From assembly GCA_024277285.1 (NCBI GenBank), contig JAJRVM010000333.1, positions 1 to 5,392 on the forward strand: a DNA stretch of 5,392 bases, written 5' to 3'. The position numbers and the translations under genes are program-made. The notes under the pieces are model-generated. The model had not been told where the DNA came from, did no database searches, and saw only the letters and a program-made list of their open reading frames with translations. Of this stretch, positions 1-5,049 are shown in pieces. Positions within the stretch are counted from its first letter, which is position 1. Every line of letters begins with the position of its first letter. This stretch comes from Planctomycetota bacterium. GTDB lineage: Bacteria > Planctomycetota > Planctomycetia > Pirellulales > Pirellulaceae.

Positions 1-16
1 CCATCCAACAGGGGCT

Positions 17-40
17 CGTGGCGTACGCTGCCAGCGTGCG
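17..40 (+). repeat. REP-like palindromic repeat, copy 1
   Basis: This copy carries the core CGCTGCCAGCG (26-36). It is itself a hairpin: bases 22-30 pair with 32-40 around a single central base, with one G-U pair (t24/g38). It is in the opposite orientation to the other two copies in the window. Confidence 0.7.
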
Positions 41-53
41 TTATTGTCATCTA

Positions 54-75
54 CACGCTGGCAGCGTGCGCCACG
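54..75 (-). repeat. REP-like palindromic repeat, copy 2
   Basis: The core CGCTGGCAGCG lies at 56-66. Bases 54-60 and 62-68 form a perfect 7-bp palindrome around one central base. It is inverted relative to copy 1 and direct relative to copy 3, which it matches at 20 of 22 positions. Confidence 0.7.
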
Positions 76-82
76 ATTCATG

Positions 83-1147
83 TCACCCCAGCCGCGATGT
101 CATGCCGGCGAAAATCGCTTCGATCGTGTCCCGCAAGCGATATCGGTACGTCCAGTCCGGGTAGTGACCTTGGAACTTGCGCACGTCGCTGATGTACCAG
201 ATGTGATCGCCGGTGCGATTTTGATCCTGGTACTCGATCTTCATCGGCCGACCGGCCAATTCCTCGCAGATCGCAATCGCTTCCTGCATCGAACAATTGC
301 TGTGCCGGCCGCCGCCGGCGTTGTATACCTCGCCCGACCGCGGAGCCTGGTGAAAATGCCAGAACATGTTCACCAAATCGTACGCGTGGATGTTGTCCCG
401 TACCTGCTTGCCCTTGTACCCCAGCACCGTATACGGCTGGTCGGTTACCGCGCACTTGACCAGATAGGACAGGAACCCGTGCAACGGCGCGCCGGAATGC
501 CCAGGGCCGGTCAAGCAGCCGCCGCGAAAACACGCGGTCTTCATGCCGAAATAGCGCCCGTATTCTTGTACCAGCACGTCCGCTGCCAATTTCGACGCGC
601 CGAACAGCGAATGCGTGGTGTGGTCCACCGAAATCTGTTCGTCGATCCCATGCTCGTAATAGGGATGGCCCTGGTCCACTTCCCACCGAGTCTCCCATTC
701 GACCAACGGTAACCGGTTCGGATTGTCGCCGTAGACCTTGTTCGTGGACGTGTAAATGAACGTCGCCTCAGGACAGCTCTGGCGTGCTGCTTCGAGCAGC
801 ACCAGCGTGCCCGTTGCATTGACGGAAAAGTCGGTATGGGGGTCTCGCGCAGCCCAGTCGTGCGAAGGCTGGGCGGCCGTGTGGATCACAATCTCGATGT
901 CCTTCGAGTACTCGGCAAACAGAGCCTCGACTGGCTGCCGATCGCGGATATCGACGGCGTGATGCGTGTAGTTCGGCAGGCTTGCTTCCAGTTGCCGCCG
1001 ACTCCATTCGGTCGACGCGTCCGGACCAAAAAACTCGCGCCGCATGTCGTTGTCGATCCCCACGACATGGAAGCCGCGAGCAGCAAGGAAACGAGCCGCT
1101 TCCGCGCCGATCAAACCGGCGGAACCGGTGATTAAAGCGATTTTCAT
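83..1147 (-). CDS. NAD-dependent epimerase/dehydratase, extended SDR family (CDP-paratose 2-epimerase-like)
   Basis: The 354-residue product is a cytosolic Rossmann-fold enzyme expected to modify a nucleotide-activated sugar before transfer to a glycan. The NAD-binding glycine motif GSAGLIG is at residues 8-14, the acidic residue for the adenosine ribose is in GIDND (31-35), and the TSTNKVYGD stretch (133-141) resembles CDP-paratose 2-epimerases. [12 protein letters not shown] (243-254) is a sugar-nucleotide-end motif. Where the family has YxxxK, this protein has FGASK: Phe182 (codon 602-604) replaces the catalytic tyrosine, with Lys186 kept. The start is placed at ATG 1145-1147 because the glycine motif then begins at the usual distance. 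An upstream ATG at 1210 would only add 21 residues translated from a heptamer DNA repeat. No clear Shine-Dalgarno sequence precedes it. It is the last gene of the cluster. Family assignment is firm; the substrate is unknown. Confidence 0.92.
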   Translation of the reverse strand: MKIALITGSAGLIGAEAARFLAARGFHVVGIDNDMRREFFGPDASTEWSRRQLEASLPNYTHHAVDIRDRQPVEALFAEYSKDIEIVIHTAAQPSHDWAARDPHTDFSVNATGTLVLLEAARQSCPEATFIYTSTNKVYGDNPNRLPLVEWETRWEVDQGHPYYEHGIDEQISVDHTTHSLFGASKLAADVLVQEYGRYFGMKTACFRGGCLTGPGHSGAPLHGFLSYLVKCAVTDQPYTVLGYKGKQVRDNIHAYDLVNMFWHFHQAPRSGEVYNAGGGRHSNCSMQEAIAICEELAGRPMKIEYQDQNRTGDHIWYISDVRKFQGHYPDWTYRYRLRDTIEAIFAGMTSRLG

Positions 1148-1150
1148 GAA

Positions 1151-1206
1151 AGAGGGCCTAAGGGTGAGTGACGAGGGGCGAGAAGCGAGGGGTGAGGGGC
1201 GGGGGC
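1151..1206 (-). repeat. Degenerate 7-bp tandem array in the epimerase leader
   Basis: Eight consecutive heptamers fit one unbroken 7-base register from 1151 to 1206. The plus-strand consensus is about YGAGGGG; the best units are 1172-1178, 1186-1192 and 1193-1199, and the outer ones are more diverged. The array ends 3 bases before the epimerase ATG on the minus strand, so it forms the 5' leader of that gene. It resembles in kind the short tandem heptamer repeats (STRR) known from cyanobacteria, but no homology is claimed. Function is unknown. Confidence 0.7.
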
Positions 1207-1255
1207 TCATTCACTTCGATATTCCACGCTTTCACCCTTCTCGGTTCCGGATCTA

Positions 1256-1278
1256 GCGCGCTGGCAGCGTGCGCTACG
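1256..1278 (-). repeat. REP-like palindromic repeat, copy 3, containing the glycosyltransferase stop codon
   Basis: The core CGCTGGCAGCG is at 1259-1269, and the hairpin extends to 1256-1272 with one G-T pair. It matches copy 2 at 20 of 22 positions. The TAG stop of the upstream glycosyltransferase (1276-1274) and part of its last codon lie inside this copy. One of the two differences from copy 2 (t1275 in place of c72) is the base that makes the stop codon. Confidence 0.7.
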
Positions 1279-2590
1279 CTAAAAACTCTTCGACTTGCCG
1301 GCGGTAATGCTTCTGGCTGAATTCGGTGGCGGCCAAGTCCCCGACAACGCGGGCCGCCTGGCAGTAGGCGTTCCTGTCGTTGGCAAGAGCGGCAATGGCT
1401 TTGATGATTCGATCGGGCGCAAGGCTGGTACAAGTGACGCCCAGTCGGTGCTGTTGAGTAAAGGGTGCCAGCGAGGCATATTCCGGACAATGGACCAGCA
1501 CCGGTCGGCCGGCCGCGGCGTAGGTACTCAACTTGGTAGGAAACGACAATCGAGCCAGATCCCGCAGGCGGTTTTCGAAGGGCTGCGGCAGGTAGGTAAG
1601 ATCGCACCCGGCCAGGATCTCGATCGTCTCCGGTACGCTCCGCCAGCCATGGTATTCCAGATGCATCGGTCCTCGGGTACGAGCGCGGATTTCGCCGCCC
1701 AGCACCACCAGGCGAATCGCCTTGTCCGCGATATTCCAATCCGCATGATCCAATGCGCCCAGCAGCGCTCGCCAGGCCGATTCGCAATACAATCCGCCCG
1801 CCACGCCGATCGAAAATTCCCGGTCGTGGGTGTAGCCATCGGCCGCGGGTCGCCGCAGGGCCGCGTCCAGCCCGTGCCGAACGATGACGCACGGAGTTCC
1901 ATAGGTTGCTTCGTACGTTGTCTTCATCGCCGCGGACACGACGGCCGTACGCGTCGAACGCTGCAGGGCATGGCGAAAGCGGCGCATCAATCGGCGCCCG
2001 CTGGCCGTGTCCAGCCCTCGCAACTGGGCCAAGTACTCCGGCGCATCCCAGACCAGCGTGTACAGCGGGACTTGCAGTTTGTCCGCGACCCGCGCCGCGA
2101 TTTCGATCACCGTGGGCGTATCCAGGACGGCCCACAGCCTTTGCGTCTTGTGCCGCCGTCCCCAGTCCACCGATTGGCGGATGAGCCCTTTCAGGTACCG
2201 TTCGTAGGTTGCCAATCGAGCGGCCCAGGCCACGACGGCACCGGCGCGTCCGGGCAGGGGGCGGTAGGCGTACTCGAACCGTCTTGCCAGCCTTTGCAGG
2301 GGGAACGGAGCCTCGCACTCCTGGACTTCCCGCAAAAAATCATTTGCCGGCACAATCGCCGTGCCGACCAACTGGCCCGCCGACAGAAATTCCGTCATCT
2401 CCCGCAACAGGATCTCCCCCACATTCCCTGCGCCCGGATAAACGCCGGCAAGGAACAGGGTAGAGGCAGAATACAGGTGCGTCCCCTCATCCGGCGAATT
2501 GACCGTTTCGGTCAAATTTACATTACTAAGGAGTAGGTTCAAGTTCACCTCAGTATATCTCGCCGGGACAGTGTCGCAGATCACCACCAA
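1274..2590 (-). CDS. GT-B fold glycosyltransferase, family 4-like (glycosyl transferases group 1)
   Basis: The longest reading is 438 residues and most likely transfers a sugar from a nucleotide donor to a growing glycan at the cytoplasmic side of the membrane. Residues 44-66 (beginning TLFLAGVYPGAGNVGE) look like the first strand and glycine loop of the N-terminal Rossmann domain. The C-terminal domain starts near SIGVAGG (260-266), followed by IRLVVLGGE (292-300). A donor-site segment, FPTKLSTYAAAGRPVLVH, is at 350-367. The usual E-x7-E pair is degenerate, so donor and specificity cannot be called. No ATG precedes the conserved part: the options are TTG 2590, GTG 2548, TTG 2542 or CTG 2476, the last with GAGGGG six bases upstream. 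The coordinates give the longest option. The gene follows the methyltransferase after 41 bases or more, and its stop codon lies inside a palindromic repeat. Confidence 0.83.
   Translation of the reverse strand: MVVICDTVPARYTEVNLNLLLSNVNLTETVNSPDEGTHLYSASTLFLAGVYPGAGNVGEILLREMTEFLSAGQLVGTAIVPANDFLREVQECEAPFPLQRLARRFEYAYRPLPGRAGAVVAWAARLATYERYLKGLIRQSVDWGRRHKTQRLWAVLDTPTVIEIAARVADKLQVPLYTLVWDAPEYLAQLRGLDTASGRRLMRRFRHALQRSTRTAVVSAAMKTTYEATYGTPCVIVRHGLDAALRRPAADGYTHDREFSIGVAGGLYCESAWRALLGALDHADWNIADKAIRLVVLGGEIRARTRGPMHLEYHGWRSVPETIEILAGCDLTYLPQPFENRLRDLARLSFPTKLSTYAAAGRPVLVHCPEYASLAPFTQQHRLGVTCTSLAPDRIIKAIAALANDRNAYCQAARVVGDLAATEFSQKHYRRQVEEFLA
2499..2515. promoter_or_regulatory. Perfect 7-bp hairpin with 3-base loop near the glycosyltransferase start
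   Basis: TTGACCG (2499-2505) and CGGTCAA (2509-2515) are perfectly complementary around TTT. The hairpin falls inside the longest reading of the family 4-like glycosyltransferase (about residues 26-31), a poorly conserved-looking stretch before the Rossmann domain. It could be an operator or an mRNA leader hairpin if the true start is downstream. No U-tract follows in the leftward direction, so a terminator is unlikely. It may also be chance in coding DNA. Confidence 0.35.
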
Positions 2591-2631
2591 ATCCGAGTGA
2601 ATCCATTAGCAAAACGCAACGCTGATATTTG

Positions 2632-3639
2632 TCACACTCGTTCCAGACATACCAGAATGTGGTCTTTCAACGCTGTCGCATACGGAGGGCGTGACTGGTG
2701 TATCAACCACCGAAATCCAGGGAGTCGTTGCCACACAGCAGCGATGTAGTACAAGACACGATTGCCATGTCGGGCTGCGTAATGAATGGTCGCGATCGCT
2801 TGCCGAATGCGCTGGCACGCATTTCCCGATCGATGTGCATGGGGACGAATAAAACGCACTTTGAATCCAAGGTTTTCGGCCACTTTTCGAAAGTAATTCG
2901 GGCAGCCAAAGCAGAGATGTTGGAGCGTATGCAAGTACCAATGCTGGCCGCACAGCAGTCGCCACGTCCAGTGGGCGCTGTTGCCCGTGGAAAGCAAGAG
3001 AATACCGTTGGGCCGTAGCATCTTGTGAATAGCTTTCAGGGCATTGGCAGGACTGGAAAGATGTTCAAATACATCGAACATAGTCACAATATCGACCTTG
3101 CCGTCGTAGTGATCGGGAGGTGTTTCGACGTACTTGGATACACGTTTAATCCCGGCCGACTCCAACTCGACTGCGGCGGCAGCGGCGGGTTCGATAGCCA
3201 GCTTTGTCCAGGAATTGGGAAGTGACTTCAGGAAAGTCCCTCGATAAGCTCCCACATCTAGTACCAAGAGTGACTTGTCTTTTCGGCAATTGCGCAACAA
3301 CCACGATCGGACCATTGACCATGACTCAACGGATTCCGGCACATAGGCCCAACGGTCGCTCGGCAATGCCTGATAGAGTCGTGCAAGCTGATCATTGTCG
3401 AGCGTAGGGTATCTGAAGACTAGCTTGCAAGTATTGCAACGATAGAGCCGGCTGTCCTTCACGAGAGAAGCAAATCGATGCTCGTTGGTAAACACTTGCC
3501 CCTTGCTCTCCATCGGCGAGCGACATTGGCCGAGATCAGATGTGCCAGCCCCGCACCCGACACAATCCGGCGGTCTTGCTGCGTTCGGACCCGCTCCGTC
3601 CTGCAACGACGGAGAGTTTGTGGTGATGCGACGATTCAC
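2632..3639 (-). CDS. SAM-dependent methyltransferase, class I, with N-terminal Cys-pair (zinc-ribbon-like) segment
   Basis: The 335-residue protein should transfer a methyl group from S-adenosylmethionine, plausibly to a sugar of the glycan built by its neighbours. The N-terminus has CVGC (26-29) and CNTC (68-71), a pattern typical of the small zinc-binding module ahead of some sugar and natural-product methyltransferases. The SAM-binding motif I, LDVGAYRGTF, is at 127-136. FDVFEHL (188-194) matches the DVxEH motif of this superfamily, MLRPNGILLLST (207-218) is the post-motif strand, and a late FRKVAENLGF segment follows (250-259). The start is GTG at 3639-3637, which overlaps the preceding TGA as GTGA; this 4-base overlap implies translational coupling. 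The frame stays open further upstream to 3816, but that would overlap the glycosyltransferase by 181 bases and adds no domain. An ATG at 3699 is a weaker alternative. The substrate is unknown. Confidence 0.87.
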   Translation of the reverse strand: MNRRITTNSPSLQDGAGPNAARPPDCVGCGAGTSDLGQCRSPMESKGQVFTNEHRFASLVKDSRLYRCNTCKLVFRYPTLDNDQLARLYQALPSDRWAYVPESVESWSMVRSWLLRNCRKDKSLLVLDVGAYRGTFLKSLPNSWTKLAIEPAAAAAVELESAGIKRVSKYVETPPDHYDGKVDIVTMFDVFEHLSSPANALKAIHKMLRPNGILLLSTGNSAHWTWRLLCGQHWYLHTLQHLCFGCPNYFRKVAENLGFKVRFIRPHAHRSGNACQRIRQAIATIHYAARHGNRVLYYIAAVWQRLPGFRWLIHQSRPPYATALKDHILVCLERV

Positions 3640-4625
3640 GGTCGTCGAAATGCTTCCAAAACGCGACGACCGATGATTCGCCGCCAACGTCCCATCCATA
3701 TCCGAAACGCATGGTACGCGTCCCAAATCGGCAGCAGCGATGCAACGAGCAATCTCGGGAACAACAATCGCCAATACCTCGGATTGAATCCGAGTCCCAT
3801 CGCAAAACGCAAACAATTAGAAAAGCGACGCTGGGATAATTCCGTTGCTGCATATTTGGCCAAGCGAGTCTCCCAAACACGCTGGATAGATGCACGCTCC
3901 TTTCTTGGAATGGAACCTTTTCGGCGCTCAAGCCACTCTGCAACGGAGCGGCAGTGAAACAATGGGGCCAGAACATTGCTTGTTTGTTTCTTGGAATGCT
4001 GGCGAAGCCCGGCCAAGGGTTGTGGTACGTACCACATTTCACCCTGATCCAGAATGTCAAACTGATAGATGAGGTCTTCGCCCCACTGCGTCCATTGCGG
4101 AAAACGAACTGGCACCGTGCGCCTTACCATCATCGTGGAACATGGACCTACGAATTGGGGCGGCTGTTTGCAGAATCCCGTCATTCTTAGCAAATCCATC
4201 CGTGACGAAATCTGAATCGCTACCTCATGGTCTTGCTCCAGCAGCACCTTCCGTATGCCACCAAAAGTGTAGATACCGGTCAATATGCAGATAGCTCCGG
4301 GCTTAACAGCGGAAATTTGCGATTCCAACTTTTCCGGCTTCCAAACATCATCAGCATCTAGGAACGCAATCCAATCGCCCCGTGCCACGTCCATGCCCCG
4401 GTTGCGGGCCACTGACTCCCCTTGGTTCTCTTGGCGAATGACGCGAATGGGCTGGCCGTATGATTTCGCAATAGCGGCTGAGTCGTCGGTCGAACCGTCA
4501 TCGACAACAATAACTTCTAATGGCGAAAGTGTCTGTGCCAGCACTGATTCAAGTGTTTCTCGCAAGAATGGCTCCGCGTTGTAGCAAGGGATGACCACGG
4601 AATAGGTTGGAAGGGTTTTGTGCAT
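3636..4625 (-). CDS. Glycosyltransferase family 2 (GT-A fold)
   Basis: The 329-residue protein is a classic inverting GT2 enzyme using a nucleotide sugar and a divalent metal at the cytoplasmic face of the membrane. The first strand SVVIPCYNAEPF is at 9-20, the nucleotide-binding VVDDGSTDDS at 40-49, and ENQGESVARNRGMDVARGDW at 66-85. The metal-binding DAD is at 90-92 and the catalytic-base ED pair at 183-184 in WGEDLIYQF. The C-terminal part (about 240-329) is basic and Trp/Arg-rich with a short hydrophobic run (LLVASLLPIW, 292-301), suggesting membrane association but not a clear transmembrane helix. The ATG at 4625-4623 sits eight residues before the first strand, as usual. No Shine-Dalgarno sequence is evident. 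It is the first cluster gene in the window; its stop overlaps the methyltransferase GTG. Acceptor and sugar cannot be predicted. Confidence 0.95.
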   Translation of the reverse strand: MHKTLPTYSVVIPCYNAEPFLRETLESVLAQTLSPLEVIVVDDGSTDDSAAIAKSYGQPIRVIRQENQGESVARNRGMDVARGDWIAFLDADDVWKPEKLESQISAVKPGAICILTGIYTFGGIRKVLLEQDHEVAIQISSRMDLLRMTGFCKQPPQFVGPCSTMMVRRTVPVRFPQWTQWGEDLIYQFDILDQGEMWYVPQPLAGLRQHSKKQTSNVLAPLFHCRSVAEWLERRKGSIPRKERASIQRVWETRLAKYAATELSQRRFSNCLRFAMGLGFNPRYWRLLFPRLLVASLLPIWDAYHAFRIWMGRWRRIIGRRVLEAFRRP

Positions 4626-4669
4626 TCAGAGTAGTGTTTTGCCTCAGTTGAACGTCGAGCCTTGAAAGT

Positions 4670-4686
4670 GTGCTAGAGTTTAGCAC
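4670..4686. repeat. Short palindrome upstream of the transposase gene
   Basis: GTGCTA (4670-4675) and TAGCAC (4681-4686) pair around a 5-base loop, 21 bases before the orfA start codon. It may be part of the IS left end or a transposase-binding site, or a leader hairpin limiting transposase expression. TTGAAC (4648-4653) and TTGAAA (4662-4667) nearby look like -35 boxes, but no convincing -10 box lies at proper spacing. Confidence 0.4.
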
Positions 4687-4695
4687 GTAACTTAA

Positions 4696-4700
4696 AGGAG
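4696..4700 (+). promoter_or_regulatory. Strong ribosome binding site of orfA
   Basis: AGGAG is followed by a 7-base spacer to the ATG at 4708. It stands out because none of the four cluster genes has a comparable site, in keeping with the IS coming from outside this locus. Confidence 0.8.
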
Positions 4701-4707
4701 ATGCTCG

Positions 4708-5028
4708 ATGTCGAAACGAAAGTATTTAACGGCTGAACAGAAAGTAGCGATCGTAAGGCGGCACCTGCTCGAGGACGTCCCGGTCTCGGATCTGTGCGAC
4801 GAGTTCGGAATTCACGCTACCCAGTACTACACCTGGCAAAAGCAGCTCTTCGAAAATGGGAGCGTTGCGTTTGACCGGAAACCCAACAAGGCGAACCAGA
4901 AACGGCAGCAAGATGCCATGCAACGGAAGGTCGCCGAGCTGGAACAGAAGATCCAGAAAAAGAACGAGGTGGTTGCCGAACTCCTGGAGGAACACGTCCA
5001 GTTAAAAAAAGCACATGGGGAACCCTGA
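4708..5028 (+). CDS. IS3-family transposase OrfA (HTH DNA-binding protein)
   Basis: The 106-residue protein is the DNA-binding half of an IS3-type transposase and recognises the element's terminal repeats. Residues 1-50 form a helix-turn-helix of the Tnp_1 type: basic start MSKRKYLTAEQKVAIVRRHL, then VSDLCDEFGIHATQYYTWQKQLF (26-48). Residues 73-101 (VAELEQKIQKK onward) show heptad-spaced V/L/I, the leucine-zipper-like coiled coil through which OrfA and the OrfAB fusion oligomerise. The length is normal for the family. The start is fixed by AGGAG seven bases upstream. The gene ends at TGA 5026-5028, which lies in the loop of the frameshift stem-loop. On its own OrfA usually acts as a regulator of transposition; joined to OrfB by a -1 frameshift it gives the active enzyme. 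Confidence 0.95.
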   Translation: MSKRKYLTAEQKVAIVRRHLLEDVPVSDLCDEFGIHATQYYTWQKQLFENGSVAFDRKPNKANQKRQQDAMQRKVAELEQKIQKKNEVVAELLEEHVQLKKAHGEP

Positions 5029-5049
5029 ACGGGGTGTGGGTTCCCCATG
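5004..5049 (+). promoter_or_regulatory. Programmed -1 ribosomal frameshift site (A7 slippery run plus stem-loop)
   Basis: Seven A residues (5004-5010) are read in the OrfA frame as A|AAA|AAA, a heptamer that permits re-pairing one base back. Three bases later a perfect 12-bp stem begins: 5014-5025 pairs with 5038-5049 around a 12-base loop holding the OrfA stop codon. From 5010 on, the -1 frame is open to the window end and encodes OrfB. IS3-family elements commonly make their OrfAB transposase this way. The sequence signal is strong; its efficiency is unknown. Transcriptional slippage on the A-run is an alternative. Confidence 0.85.

Larger units (their letters stand above)
17..75. terminator. 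Inverted pair of palindromic repeats beyond the epimerase stop; possible cluster terminator
   Basis: Positions 17-38 and 54-75 are inverted copies of the same 22-base unit, matching at 21 of 22 positions (the exception pairs t24 with g68), with a 15-base loop. The structure lies 7 bases past the epimerase stop codon, where a terminator or mRNA-stabilising REP-like pair would be expected for leftward transcription. There is no U-tract after it in the leftward direction, so it is not a classical intrinsic terminator. The hairpin is seen; the terminating or 3'-end-protecting role is inferred. Confidence 0.4.

Noticed and set aside
1148..1210. A 21-residue N-terminal extension of the epimerase from the ATG at 1210
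   Set aside because: The extension is only translated heptamer repeat, and the Rossmann motif is correctly placed from the ATG at 1147.
1158..2318. A 386-codon minus-strand frame overlapping the family 4-like glycosyltransferase and the gap after it
   Set aside because: It is another GC-rich shadow, Arg/Pro/Gly-rich without domains, and it conflicts with the frame carrying the glycosyltransferase motifs.
1295..2536. A 413-codon open frame on the plus strand opposite the family 4-like glycosyltransferase
   Set aside because: It is an antisense shadow of a GC-rich gene: its translation is rich in Arg, Gln, Gly and Pro with no recognisable domain, while the opposite strand has clear GT-B motifs.
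2550..2606. An 18-codon ATG reading that could be a leader peptide before the glycosyltransferase
   Set aside because: It has no Shine-Dalgarno sequence and no run of a regulatory amino acid; its stop next to GTG 2548 is noted but may be chance.
3640..3816. A 59-residue upstream extension of the methyltransferase
   Set aside because: It would overlap the C-terminal coding part of the GT2 gene by 181 bases and has no family motif; the GTGA overlap start is simpler.
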